From contig NZ_JASZYG010000006.1 of assembly GCF_030317105.1 (NCBI RefSeq), positions 310,001 to 374,000 on the forward strand: a stretch of DNA of 64,000 nucleotides, read 5' to 3'. A program made the translations under genes and the position numbers. Source of the stretch: Variovorax brevis (GTDB lineage Bacteria; Pseudomonadota; Gammaproteobacteria; Burkholderiales; Burkholderiaceae_C). Of this stretch, positions 15,982 through 24,346 are shown piece after piece. Every line of letters starts with the position of its first letter. Within the stretch, counting starts at the first letter, position 1. The notes under the pieces were generated by a model that searched no databases, was not told where the DNA came from, and worked only from the letters and a program-made list of their open reading frames with translations.

Positions 15982-16728
15982 TCAGTAGGTGCTGCGTCCG
16001 CCCGAGAGATCGAAGGTGGCGCCGGTCGAGAACGAGCAATCCTCCGTGCAAAGCCACGCCACCATCGAAGCAATTTCATCGACCTCGCCAAAGCGCCCCA
16101 TCGGGATCTTCGAGAGCATGAAGGCGATGTGCTCCTGCGTCATCTGGTCGAAGATGGCCGTCTTCACGGCCGCGGGCGTCACGCAGTTCACGCGGATGCC
16201 GGTGTCGGCCAGTTCCTTGCCCAATGACTTGGTGAGCGCGATCACGCCGGCTTTGCTCGCGCTGTAGGCGCTGGCGTTGGGGTTGCCTTCCTTGCCCGCC
16301 ACCGAGGCGATGTTGACGATGCGGCCCCAGCCGCGTGTGCGCATGTGCGGCACCACCTCGCGGCAGCAGATGAAGAGGCCGGTGAGGTTCACGTCCATCA
16401 CCTGCCGCCAGGCGTCGACCGGGTAGTCCCACAGCTTGGTGTTCGGCCCGGTGATGCCGGCGCTGTTGATCAGCGCGTCGATGTGCTTGCCATGTCCCAG
16501 CGTGGCCGCGACGGCCTTGGCCACCGACGGTTGCTGCGACACATCAACGGGCAACGCAAAAGCCTTGGCGCCCAGCGTCCACGCCGCCTTGGTGGCCGCC
16601 TCGCCATCGCGGTCCCAGATGGTGACGCTGCCGCCCGATGCGATGAGTCGTTTGGCGATGCCGTAGCCCAGCCCCGTGGCGCCGCCCGTAACGACGGCGT
16701 GCCGACCGGCAAAGTCGAGCTGGTTCAT
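15982..16728 (-). CDS. Short-chain dehydrogenase/reductase (sugar-acid regulon)
   Basis: A 248-aa classical SDR. The cofactor motif is VVTGGATGLGYGIAKRLIA, N-S-A-G-I follows at INSAGITGP, the catalytic Ser is in IVNIASVAGKE and Tyr/Lys are in SAYSASKAGVIAL (Y-x-x-x-K). It is probably NAD-dependent, since an Asp (IWDRD) follows strand beta2. The start overlaps the stop of the upstream SDR by 4 bases. It may oxidise the starting sugar or the 3-deoxy-keto acid; sequence alone does not decide. It is co-transcribed with the FAH hydrolase. Confidence 0.88.
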   Translation of the reverse strand: MNQLDFAGRHAVVTGGATGLGYGIAKRLIASGGSVTIWDRDGEAATKAAWTLGAKAFALPVDVSQQPSVAKAVAATLGHGKHIDALINSAGITGPNTKLWDYPVDAWRQVMDVNLTGLFICCREVVPHMRTRGWGRIVNIASVAGKEGNPNASAYSASKAGVIALTKSLGKELADTGIRVNCVTPAAVKTAIFDQMTQEHIAFMLSKIPMGRFGEVDEIASMVAWLCTEDCSFSTGATFDLSGGRSTY

Positions 16729-17459
16729 ATGGTCATTCCGCCATCGGCCGCGTAGGCCTGGCCGGTAACGAATTGCGCTTCGTCGCTGGCCAGGAAGACG
16801 ATGAGCGGCGCAATCTCCTCAGCCTGCGCGAGGCGACCCATCGGCTGGCGGGCGATGAAAGCCTTGCGCGCTTCCACCGGGTCCGCGTTGGCGTTGATGC
16901 GTTCGGCCAGGGACGGCGTGTCGACCGTGCCGGGGCAGATCGCGTTGCAGCGGATGCCCTTGGTCACATAGTCGGCTGCAACGCTCTTGGTCAGGCCCAA
17001 CACGGCCGCCTTGGTCGTGCCGTACACGCAACGGTTGGGCAGGCCCTTGATACTGGAGCACACGCTCGCCATGTTGATGATGCTGCCGCCGCCCTTGGCC
17101 AGCATGCCGGGAAGCACCGCCTGGATGGCCCAGAACTGCGCGCGCACGTTCAGGCTGAAGGCAAACTCCAGCTGATCGTCCGTCGCGTCTTCGATGGAGC
17201 CGTTGTGCACCACGCCGGCACAGTTGAAGAGCACGTCGATGGGCGGCAGGCCCTTCACCAGCGACGTGATGGCCAACTTGTCGAGCACGTCGAGCCTTGC
17301 GGTGGTGACGTTGGCCACGCCGGCGTATTGATCGAGGAGCTTCTCGTTGACGTCGGTCGCCCAGACCTGCGCGCCCTCGGCCGCGAATGCGAGCGCGGTG
17401 GCGTAGCCCATGCCCTGCCCGGCCGCGGTCACGAGCGCGGTCTTGCCTTTGAGTCTCAT
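16725..17459 (-). CDS. SDR resembling L-2-keto-3-deoxyfuconate 4-dehydrogenase (DHRS6-like)
   Basis: A 244-aa SDR. ALVTAAGQGMGYATALAFAA gives the cofactor motif, ATDVNE indicates NAD preference, and the catalytic residues are in NMASVCSSIKG and NRCVYGTTKAAVLGLTKSVA. The last segment, plus IRCNAICPGTVDTPSLAERI, is very close to what I recall of the BDH2/DHRS6 subgroup, which includes bacterial 2-keto-3-deoxy-L-fuconate dehydrogenases. That reaction would supply the substrate of the FAH hydrolase two genes downstream. AAAGGAGACACACGC is a strong ribosome-binding site. It is the first gene of the minus arm. Confidence 0.88.
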   Translation of the reverse strand: MRLKGKTALVTAAGQGMGYATALAFAAEGAQVWATDVNEKLLDQYAGVANVTTARLDVLDKLAITSLVKGLPPIDVLFNCAGVVHNGSIEDATDDQLEFAFSLNVRAQFWAIQAVLPGMLAKGGGSIINMASVCSSIKGLPNRCVYGTTKAAVLGLTKSVAADYVTKGIRCNAICPGTVDTPSLAERINANADPVEARKAFIARQPMGRLAQAEEIAPLIVFLASDEAQFVTGQAYAADGGMTI

Positions 17460-17556
17460 GCGTGTGTCTCCTTTGGGAGTGTCTTCTGACGGAATCAGGG
17501 GTGCTCGGTCGGGTTCGGGTTAGGCCCGATGGGACCAATTGTCAGCACATCGTATT

Positions 17557-17587
17557 CTGAATTGGCCTTACCACTTGTCCAATTCAG
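17557..17587. promoter_or_regulatory. Candidate GntR operator between divergent sugar-acid arms
   Basis: CTGAATTGG (17557-17565) and CCAATTCAG (17579-17587) form a perfect 9-bp inverted repeat with a 13-bp spacer, so arm centres lie 22 bp, about two helical turns, apart. It sits 32 bp upstream of the gntR start and 98 bp from the divergent SDR start. A further CCAATT lies at 17535. FCD-type GntR proteins bind such T-T-G-G/C-C-A-A palindromes. Confidence 0.55.
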
Positions 17588-17618
17588 GGACAACCCTTAA
17601 CGCCGGTCCAACGCCTCC

Positions 17619-18335
17619 TTGCCCGTGCCGCTGCAGATTGTCGAACCGCAACGCCTCTATCGCCAAATTGCCGACCAGCTGCGCGCGCTGATCGCCAAGG
17701 GCGAGTTCGCCGTGGGCGATCGCTTGCCGGCGGAACGCGACCTGTCGAAGCAGCTCGGCGTGAGCCGTCCTTCCGTGCGCGAGGCGCTGATTGCGCTGGA
17801 AGTCGAAGGCTGGGTCGAAGTGCGAACCGGCTCCGGCGTGTACGTGCTCGACCGCTCGCGCCGGGCGGCTGCCGCACCGGTGGCCGCCGCCGAATGGGGG
17901 CCGCTGGAGTTGATTCGCGCGCGCCGCGTGGTCGAGGGCGAAACGGCCGCGCTGGCCGCACAGCTTTGCAAGCGCAAGGACGTGGACGCCATCTCGCGCG
18001 CCATCGACGTCATGCGCGATTTGGCCGATCGCATGGTGATGCCGCTGGAAGGCGACCGCGCCTTTCACCTGGCCATCGTCGACATCTGCGGCAACGCGGT
18101 GCTGTCCGAAACGGTGGCCAGCTATTGGGATTCACGCAACGGCCCGATCTTCACGCGGCTGGGCGGCTACTTCGAGAACGTGAAGTCGTGGCGCACCGCC
18201 ATTGCCGAGCACGAGGCCATTCGCGACGCCATCGCCGCACACGACCCCGACGCCGCACGCGCAGCGATGCACGAGCACATGGACAAGTCACACCAGAGAT
18301 TCAGCGCGAGCTGGCGCCGCGCGAAGACCGCCTGA
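17619..18335 (+). CDS. GntR-family regulator, FCD subfamily
   Basis: A 238-aa regulator. The N-terminal winged helix is LYRQIADQLRALIAKGEFAV, then GDRLPAERDLSKQLGVSR and PSVREALIALEVEGWVEVR. The C-terminal FCD ligand-binding domain is helical with metal-type residues (DRAFHLAIVDICGN, AEHEAIRDAIAAHDP). FadR/FCD proteins usually repress sugar-acid operons and are released by a pathway intermediate. The start is TTG 17619; GTG 17625 is possible. It is divergent from the SDR/FAH arm and precedes the TRAP genes, so it probably controls both. Confidence 0.88.
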   Translation: MPVPLQIVEPQRLYRQIADQLRALIAKGEFAVGDRLPAERDLSKQLGVSRPSVREALIALEVEGWVEVRTGSGVYVLDRSRRAAAAPVAAAEWGPLELIRARRVVEGETAALAAQLCKRKDVDAISRAIDVMRDLADRMVMPLEGDRAFHLAIVDICGNAVLSETVASYWDSRNGPIFTRLGGYFENVKSWRTAIAEHEAIRDAIAAHDPDAARAAMHEHMDKSHQRFSASWRRAKTA

Positions 18336-18394
18336 AACGCGCCAGCAGCTTTCGTTTTCCGTATCCGTTTCAACATCAACATGGAGACCAACCG

Positions 18395-19390
18395 ATGACC
18401 AGCAAACGTATCGCCCTCAAGACCATCGCAGCTTGCGCCATCGCAGCAAGTTCACTCGGCATGCTGGGCATCGCGCAGGCGCAAACCAAGCTCAAGTGGG
18501 CTCACGTGTACGAGACTTCGGAGCCTTTCCACAAGTACTCGGTGTGGGCGGCGGAAGAGATCAAGAAGCGCACCAACGGCAAGTACGACATCCAGGTGTT
18601 CCCGGCCTCCAGCCTGGGCAAGGAGTCGGACATCAACCAGGGCCTGACGCTGGGCACGGTCGACATCATCCTGACGGGCGCGAGCTTTGCGGGCAACACC
18701 TACAAGCCGCTGGCCGTCACCTATTTCCCGTTCATCTTCCGCGACTCGGACCACCTGCTGAAGTACGCGAAGAGCGAAGTTTTCGCGGAACTGGCCAAGG
18801 GCTATGACGAGAAGAGCGGCAACCACATCGTGGCGCTCAACTACTACGGCGCACGGCACGTGACCTCCAATGCCGCGCATCCGGTCGCCAAGCCCGAGGA
18901 CATGAAGGGACTGAAGATCCGCGTGCCGGATGCGCCGGCCTACCTGGCCTTCCCGAAATCGCTGGGCGCCAACGCCACGCCCATCGCCTTTGCCGAGGTC
19001 TATCTTGCGTTGCAGAACGGCACCGTCGATGCCCAGGAGAACCCGCTGCCCACCATCGAGGCCAAGAAGTTCTTCGAGGTACAGAAGAATATTTCGCTGA
19101 CGGGCCATATCGTCGACTCGCTGCTGACGGTGGTCTCCGGCCAGCTGTGGGGCAAGCTGTCGGCTGACGAAAAGAAGATCTTCAACGAGGTGATGCAGGA
19201 GGCCGCGGAGAAAACGGGCCGCGAGATCATCGCGTCGGAAGTGCGGCTCACGGAAGAGTTCAAGAAGAAGGGCAACAACGTCATCACGGTCGACAAGGGC
19301 GCCTTCCGTGAAGCGGTGCTGAAGAACACGAAGCCGACGGACCAGGGCTATCGCCAGCAGGACTACGACCGCATCCTGGCCATTAAATAA
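18395..19390 (+). CDS. TRAP transporter solute-binding protein (DctP)
   Basis: A 331-aa periplasmic binding protein of a tripartite ATP-independent transporter. The signal peptide spans about residues 1-29 (AIAASSLGMLGIAQA). KLKWAHVYETSEPFHKYS starts the domain, and GLKIRVPDAPAYLAFPKSLG contains the conserved Arg that clamps the substrate carboxylate. QNGTVDAQENPLPTI is the family signature. GGAGA at -12 supports ATG 18395. The DctP family binds carboxylates such as uronates and aldonates. Next to the sugar-acid enzymes a hexonate or 6-deoxyhexonate ligand is likely. Confidence 0.92.
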   Translation: MTSKRIALKTIAACAIAASSLGMLGIAQAQTKLKWAHVYETSEPFHKYSVWAAEEIKKRTNGKYDIQVFPASSLGKESDINQGLTLGTVDIILTGASFAGNTYKPLAVTYFPFIFRDSDHLLKYAKSEVFAELAKGYDEKSGNHIVALNYYGARHVTSNAAHPVAKPEDMKGLKIRVPDAPAYLAFPKSLGANATPIAFAEVYLALQNGTVDAQENPLPTIEAKKFFEVQKNISLTGHIVDSLLTVVSGQLWGKLSADEKKIFNEVMQEAAEKTGREIIASEVRLTEEFKKKGNNVITVDKGAFREAVLKNTKPTDQGYRQQDYDRILAIK

Positions 19391-19505
19391 CTCGCCCCCA
19401 GGCTCCGCGCCACTTCGTGTCGCTCCTCCAACCCCCTGCCGGGGGCAACACCAGCGGCCCGGCAAAGCCGGTTCCGCGGTGTTTCCCGAAAAGTGAAGTC
19501 CATGC
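19391..19505. repeat. GC-rich intergenic element between dctP and dctQ
   Basis: About 115 bp that interrupts a TRAP operon whose genes normally lie close together. It contains CCCCCTGCCGGGGGC and a second hairpin, ACCAGCGGCCCGGC...GCCGGTTCCGCGGTGT. It resembles GC-rich dispersed elements I recall from Comamonadaceae intergenic regions. It could let more binding protein than membrane protein be made by pausing or mRNA stabilisation; that is inference. Confidence 0.45.
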
Positions 19506-19520
19506 AATGACGAGCTTTCA

Positions 19521-20078
19521 ATGACTGAACAGAAAATCATCGATGACGAAGGGCACTTCCATGCCGAGGACGAGGTCGTCGACCTCTCGGGCACCATCGC
19601 CGAAGGCTGGATCGCCCTGGCCATCTTCTGGATGCTGGGCCTCACGGTGTTCTATCAGTTCGTCACGCGCTATGTGATGAACGACTCCGCGGCGTGGACA
19701 GAAGAGGTGTCGCGGTACATGCTGATTGCCGTGGTCTTCATCGGCGCGGCCATCGGCGTGTCGAAGAACAACCAGATACAGGTCGACTTCTTCTACCGCC
19801 ACCTGCCCGCATCCATGGGCAAATGGATGTCGAAGGCGGTCGACGTGATCCGCATCGCGTTCTTCGTGGCGGCCGTGGTGATGACGGTGCAGATGATGCT
19901 CAAGATCGGCAACCGGACACGCATGACCATCGTCGACCTGCCGATGAACATCGTCTACGGCCTGTGCCTCTTCGGCTTTGCCGCAATGGCGTTTCGCTCG
20001 GTGCAGATCCTGCGCATCCACTGGCGGCGCGGCTACAGCGTGCTCGAGCGGCCGGAATCGGCGCTCTCCGACCACTGA
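19521..20078 (+). CDS. TRAP transporter small permease (DctQ)
   Basis: A 185-aa membrane protein with the four helices expected of DctQ: IALAIFWMLGLTVFYQFVTR, YMLIAVVFIGAAIGV, IAFFVAAVVMTVQMML and IVYGLCLFGFAAMAF. AAWTEEVSRYMLI is the conserved E-E-x-x-R segment of the family. Its N-terminal cytoplasmic tail is acidic. It stands between dctP and dctM and joins DctM in the inner membrane. Confidence 0.9.
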   Translation: MTEQKIIDDEGHFHAEDEVVDLSGTIAEGWIALAIFWMLGLTVFYQFVTRYVMNDSAAWTEEVSRYMLIAVVFIGAAIGVSKNNQIQVDFFYRHLPASMGKWMSKAVDVIRIAFFVAAVVMTVQMMLKIGNRTRMTIVDLPMNIVYGLCLFGFAAMAFRSVQILRIHWRRGYSVLERPESALSDH

Positions 20079-20104
20079 AGACCCACGACAAGAAGAACCA
20101 CAAC

Positions 20105-21499
20105 ATGCTCAAGATCTTCTTCCTGATTTTCATGGCCGGCGGCATTCCGGTGGCCATCGCAATGGCGGGTGCCTCGCTCGCCTACATCCTCATGTCGGGC
20201 AGCCTGCCGCCCTTCGTGGTGATTCACCGCATGGTGAGCGGCATCGACAGCTTTCCGCTGCTGGCGGTGCCCTTCTTCATCCTGGCCGGCAACCTGATGA
20301 ACAACGCCGGCATCACCACGCGCATCTACAACTTCGCGCTCGCGCTGGTGGGCTGGCTCAAGGGCGGCCTGGGCCACGTGAACGTGCTGGGCTCGGTGAT
20401 CTTTGCGGGCATGAGCGGCACCGCCATCGCGGACGCCGCGGGCCTGGGCACCATCGAGATCAAGGCGATGAAGGAGCACGGCTATTCGACCGAGTTCGCC
20501 GTGGGCGTGACGGCCGCGTCGGCCACGCTGGGCCCCATCATTCCGCCGAGCCTGCCCTTCGTGATCTACGGGATGATGGCCAACGTGTCGGTGGGTGCGC
20601 TCTTCCTGGCGGGCATCCTGCCGGGCGCGCTGATGGCCATCCTGATGATGCTCACCGTGGCGTACTACGCTCACAAGAACAAGTGGGGCAGCGACGTCAA
20701 GTTCTCCAGCACGCGCCTGTTCAAGGCACTGAGCGAACTGGCGGTGGTGATCGGCTGGCCGCTCCTGGTGTGGGTGCTGGTCGACAAGCTTGGACTGCCC
20801 GCGCAGCTCACCGTGTTCGGCGCGCTGGCCGCCCTCTTCGTGCTCGACAAGATCTTCAAATTCGAGGCGCTGCTGCCCATCATGACGCCGGTGCTGCTCA
20901 TCGGCGGCATGACGACCGGCCTGTTCACACCCACCGAAGGCGCGATTGCCGCGTGCGCGTGGGCCATGATCCTTGGCTTTGCGTGGTACGGCACGCTCTC
21001 GTGGAAGATGTTCGTCAAGGTGTGCCTGGACACCATCGAGACCACGTCGACGGTGCTCTTCATCGTCGCCGCGGCGTCGATCTTCGGCTGGATGCTGACG
21101 GCCACCGGGGTCACGGCTGACATCGCCGCATGGGTGCTGGGCTTCACCAAGGAGGCCTGGATGTTCCTGCTGCTGGCCAACCTGCTGATGCTCTTCGTTG
21201 GCTGCTTCCTGGAGCCGACTGCGGCCATCACGATCCTGGTGCCGATCCTGCTGCCCATTGCAACGCACCTGGGCGTGGACCCGATCCACTTCGGGCTGGT
21301 GATGGTGCTCAACCTCATGATCGGCCTGCTGCATCCGCCGATGGGCATGGTGCTCTTCGTGCTGGCGCGCGTGGCGGGCCTGAGCTTCGAGCGCACGACC
21401 ATCGCCATCCTGCCGTGGCTCGTGCCGCTGCTGCTCAGCCTGGTGGTGATCACCTACATGCCTTCGCTGGTAATGTGGTTGCCGAAAATGTTCTTCTGA
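20105..21499 (+). CDS. TRAP transporter large permease (DctM)
   Basis: A 464-aa protein with about 12 hydrophobic segments. The start is ATG 20105 (LKIFFLIFMAGGIPVAIAMA), 26 bp after dctQ. PFFILAGNLMNNAGIT, FAGMSGTAIADAAGLG and TAASATLGPIIPPSLPFVIYG are the core DctM sodium/substrate motifs, and the second half repeats them (LFVGCFLEPTAAITILVPIL, LMIGLLHPPMGMVLFV). It is the sodium-coupled carrier of the sugar-acid importer. Confidence 0.92.
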   Translation: MLKIFFLIFMAGGIPVAIAMAGASLAYILMSGSLPPFVVIHRMVSGIDSFPLLAVPFFILAGNLMNNAGITTRIYNFALALVGWLKGGLGHVNVLGSVIFAGMSGTAIADAAGLGTIEIKAMKEHGYSTEFAVGVTAASATLGPIIPPSLPFVIYGMMANVSVGALFLAGILPGALMAILMMLTVAYYAHKNKWGSDVKFSSTRLFKALSELAVVIGWPLLVWVLVDKLGLPAQLTVFGALAALFVLDKIFKFEALLPIMTPVLLIGGMTTGLFTPTEGAIAACAWAMILGFAWYGTLSWKMFVKVCLDTIETTSTVLFIVAAASIFGWMLTATGVTADIAAWVLGFTKEAWMFLLLANLLMLFVGCFLEPTAAITILVPILLPIATHLGVDPIHFGLVMVLNLMIGLLHPPMGMVLFVLARVAGLSFERTTIAILPWLVPLLLSLVVITYMPSLVMWLPKMFF

Positions 21500-21544
21500 T
21501 GCTCCGCGCGGCTTCGCGCTGGAGCCCCAACAAGAGGTGACACG

Positions 21545-23071
21545 ATGAATCCCTTTATTCGCCTGCATCCCGCCGATGACGTGGTGATTGCGCGGGCGCA
21601 GCTCGTGGGCGGCACCGAGGTCGAAGGCGTGGCGGTGCGCGGCCTGATCCCGGCCGGGCACAAGGTCGCGATGCGCAACATTGCCACCGGCGAGCCGGTG
21701 CGGCGCTACAACCAGATCATCGGTTTTGCCAGCCGGCCAATCGCGGCCGGCGAGCACGTGCACACGCAGAACCTCGACATGGGCCCCGACAAGGGTCACT
21801 TCGAACGCGACTACGCCTTTGGTGCGGACGTGAAGCCGGCGCCAGCGAAACGCGAAGCCACCTTCATGGGCATCAAGCGTGCCGACGGTCGCGTGGCCAC
21901 GCGCAATTACATCGGCGTGCTGACCAGCGTGAACTGCTCGGCCACGGCCGCACGCGCCATTGCGGATCACTTCTCGCGCAAGACCAATCCGGCGGCGCTG
22001 GCGGACTATCCCAACGTCGATGGCATCGTCGCGCTCACGCATGGCACGGGCTGCGGCATGGACACGCAGGGCATGGGCATGCAGATCCTGGAGCGCACGC
22101 TCACGGGCTACGCCACGCATCCCAACTTTGCCGGCGTGCTGGTGGTGGGCCTGGGCTGCGAGGCGAACCAGATCAACGCATGGCTGGCCACGGGGCATCT
22201 GGCGGAGGGCAAGAACTTCCGCACCTTCAACATCCAGGACACGGGCGGCACGCGCAAGACGGTGGAAAAAGGCATCGCGCTCATCAACGAGATGCTGCCG
22301 CGCGCCAATGCGGTGAAGCGCGAGCCGTGCAGCGCGGCGCACATCACCATCGGGCTGCAATGCGGCGGGTCGGATGGGTATTCGGGCATCAGCGCCAACC
22401 CGGCGCTGGGCGCGGCGGTCGATTTGCTGGTAGCGCACGGCGGCACTGCGATCCTCAGCGAGACGCCCGAGGTGTATGGCGCCGAGCACCTGCTCACGCG
22501 CCGCGCGGTCAAGCGCGAGGTCGGCCAGAAGCTGGTCGATCGCATCGCGTGGTGGGAGCACTACACCGAGATCAACGAAGGCGAGATGAACAACAACCCT
22601 TCGCCCGGCAACAAGGCGGGCGGGCTGACCACCATTCTTGAAAAGTCACTCGGCGCGGTCGCCAAGGGCGGCACCAGCAACCTCGAAGCGGTGTACGAAT
22701 ACGCCGAACCGGTGACGGCGCACGGCTTTGTCTACATGGACACACCCGGCTACGACCCCGTCAGCGCCACGGGCCAGGTGGCCGGCGGCGCCAACATGAT
22801 CTGCTTCACGACAGGCCGCGGCTCGGCCTACGGCTGCGCACCCTCCCCTTCGCTCAAGCTCGCGACCAATTCGACCTTGTGGAAGCGGCAGGAGGAAGAC
22901 ATGGACATCAACTGCGGCGAGATCGTCGACGGCACGGCGTCGATCCAGGAGATGGGGCAGCGCATCTTTGAACTGGTGCTGGCGACGGCGTCGGGCGAGT
23001 ACAGCAAGAGCGAACGGCATGGCTACGGGCAGAACGAGTTCGTGCCGTGGCAAGTTGGCGCGGTGATGTAG
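21545..23071 (+). CDS. UxaA/GarD-family dehydratase (altronate dehydratase-like)
   Basis: A 508-aa hydro-lyase that would dehydrate a hexonate or 6-deoxyhexonate to a 2-keto-3-deoxy acid. The N-terminal SAF domain covers about residues 1-95. The UxaA central domain begins around RADGRVATRNYIGVLTSVNC, with LTHGTGCGMDTQG and LGCEANQ as conserved iron/cysteine segments. The C-terminal part has QCGGSDGYSGISANPALG and ends SGEYSKSERHGYGQNEFVPW, a hallmark of UxaA/GarD proteins. Length matches altronate and galactarate dehydratases. With KDF-type SDR and FAH enzymes in the regulon, the true substrate may be L-fuconate, L-rhamnonate or a similar acid. Confidence 0.88.
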   Translation: MNPFIRLHPADDVVIARAQLVGGTEVEGVAVRGLIPAGHKVAMRNIATGEPVRRYNQIIGFASRPIAAGEHVHTQNLDMGPDKGHFERDYAFGADVKPAPAKREATFMGIKRADGRVATRNYIGVLTSVNCSATAARAIADHFSRKTNPAALADYPNVDGIVALTHGTGCGMDTQGMGMQILERTLTGYATHPNFAGVLVVGLGCEANQINAWLATGHLAEGKNFRTFNIQDTGGTRKTVEKGIALINEMLPRANAVKREPCSAAHITIGLQCGGSDGYSGISANPALGAAVDLLVAHGGTAILSETPEVYGAEHLLTRRAVKREVGQKLVDRIAWWEHYTEINEGEMNNNPSPGNKAGGLTTILEKSLGAVAKGGTSNLEAVYEYAEPVTAHGFVYMDTPGYDPVSATGQVAGGANMICFTTGRGSAYGCAPSPSLKLATNSTLWKRQEEDMDINCGEIVDGTASIQEMGQRIFELVLATASGEYSKSERHGYGQNEFVPWQVGAVM

Positions 23072-23079
23072 GGGAATTC

Positions 23080-24147
23080 ATGTCACTCACACTCCAAGCC
23101 TCCCACCTGCGCGCGCAGGTCGCGTCGATCATCGCTGCGGCCGGCAGTTCCGCTGCCGAGGCCCGGCAGGTGGCGGACAACCTCGTGCTCGCCAATCTCA
23201 GCGGCCACGACTCGCATGGCATCGGCATGGTGCCGCGCTACATCGACGCGGTGGCCGAAGGCGGGCTCACGCCCAACGCGTCGGTCAAGGTCAACCTCGA
23301 CATCGGCACGATGCTCTCGCTCGACGGGCAGCACGGCTACGGTCAGATCGTGGGCGTACAGGCGATGGACCTCGGCATCGCGCGTGCGAAGCAGCACGGC
23401 AGTTGCATCATGTCGCTGGCGGGTGCGCATCACCTGGGGCGCATCGGTCACTTCGCGGAAATGGCGACGGCGCAGGGGCTCGTGTCCATGCACTTCGTCA
23501 ACGTGCTGTCGCGGCCTGTCGTCGCGCCCTGGGGCGGCGGTGACGGGCGCTTCGGCACCAACCCGTGTTGCATCGGCATTCCGCTCGCGGGTGTGGAGCC
23601 CTTCCTGCTCGACTTTGCGACCAGCCGTGTGGCGCAGGGCAAGATGCGCGTCGCCTACAACAAGGGCGAGCGCGTGGCGCCCGGCCATCTGATCGACGAA
23701 CATGGCGCGCCGACGGACGATCCGGGCGTCGTCGTGGTGCCGCAGTCGAACGGGCTGTTTGGCGCGCTCATGACCTTCGGCGAACACAAGGGCTACGGCA
23801 TGGCGATGGCCTGCGAACTGCTGGGTGGCGCGCTGACGGGCGGCGGCACATGGCACCGACCGGCCGACACGGCGCGCACGGTGCTCAACGGCATGCTCAC
23901 CGTCTTGATCGATCCGGTGAAGCTGGGGACGCAGGCGGTCTTTGAGCAGGAGGCAAAGGCTTTCGTGCAATGGTTGCGTCAAAGTCCCGCGGGTCAGGGC
24001 TTCGACGCGGTGCAGATCGCGGGCGAGCCGGAGCGCACGGCGCGCACGGCCCGCGAGCGCGAGGGCATCTGGGTGGACGATGCGACCTGGGGTGAAATCG
24101 TTGCGGCGGGGGCGAAGGTGGGGGTGACGGTGGAGGCGACGCGTTAG
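23080..24147 (+). CDS. Ldh2/YiaK-family NAD(P)-dependent dehydrogenase
   Basis: A 355-aa oxidoreductase of the malate/L-lactate dehydrogenase (Ldh_2) family with its non-Rossmann fold. GHDSHGIGMVPRYIDAV near residues 42-58 carries the catalytic His, and PWGGGDGRFGTNPCCIGIP and DFATSRVAQGKMRVA are cofactor-loop motifs. The family reduces 2-keto acids or imines, or oxidises L-lactate, malate or sulfolactate. If the FAH enzyme releases pyruvate plus L-lactate, this protein could oxidise the lactate. AGGGGAATTC precedes ATG 23080, 8 bp after the dehydratase stop. It is the last gene of the plus arm. Confidence 0.85.
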   Translation: MSLTLQASHLRAQVASIIAAAGSSAAEARQVADNLVLANLSGHDSHGIGMVPRYIDAVAEGGLTPNASVKVNLDIGTMLSLDGQHGYGQIVGVQAMDLGIARAKQHGSCIMSLAGAHHLGRIGHFAEMATAQGLVSMHFVNVLSRPVVAPWGGGDGRFGTNPCCIGIPLAGVEPFLLDFATSRVAQGKMRVAYNKGERVAPGHLIDEHGAPTDDPGVVVVPQSNGLFGALMTFGEHKGYGMAMACELLGGALTGGGTWHRPADTARTVLNGMLTVLIDPVKLGTQAVFEQEAKAFVQWLRQSPAGQGFDAVQIAGEPERTARTAREREGIWVDDATWGEIVAAGAKVGVTVEATR

Positions 24148-24178
24148 TTGGCCTTATCCGCCGCTGCGTCCGGTCAAA

Positions 24179-24337
24179 GGCCCGGTGCCCTCACCCCGGC
24201 CCTCTCCCGGCGGGAGAGGGAGTAGAGACGGACTTGCTCCTCTCCCCTCCGGGGAGAGGTTGGGTGAGGGGCACCGGGCCCATGCAATGACCACGCGCTG
24301 TTGACCGCCCAGTGCCCGCTCCCGGCGGGAGAGGGAG
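24179..24337. repeat. Cluster of GC-rich hairpin repeats, probable bidirectional terminator
   Basis: An outer 11-bp inverted repeat GGCCCGGTGCC (24179-24189)/GGCACCGGGCC (24270-24280) encloses two hairpins: CCCTCTCCC/GGGAGAGGG (24200-24220) and CCTCTCCCC/GGGGAGAGG (24239-24259). A third partial copy with CTCCCGGCGGGAG lies near 24319. The core resembles the 37-bp repeats at 7.7 and 8.1 kb. It lies between convergent genes. Confidence 0.75.
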
Positions 24338-24346
24338 TAACAGCCG

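Noticed and set aside
20033..22561. 842-codon minus-strand frame
   Set aside because: It lies opposite dctM and the UxaA-type dehydratase, which are clear genes; the translation is His/Arg-rich and motif-free.
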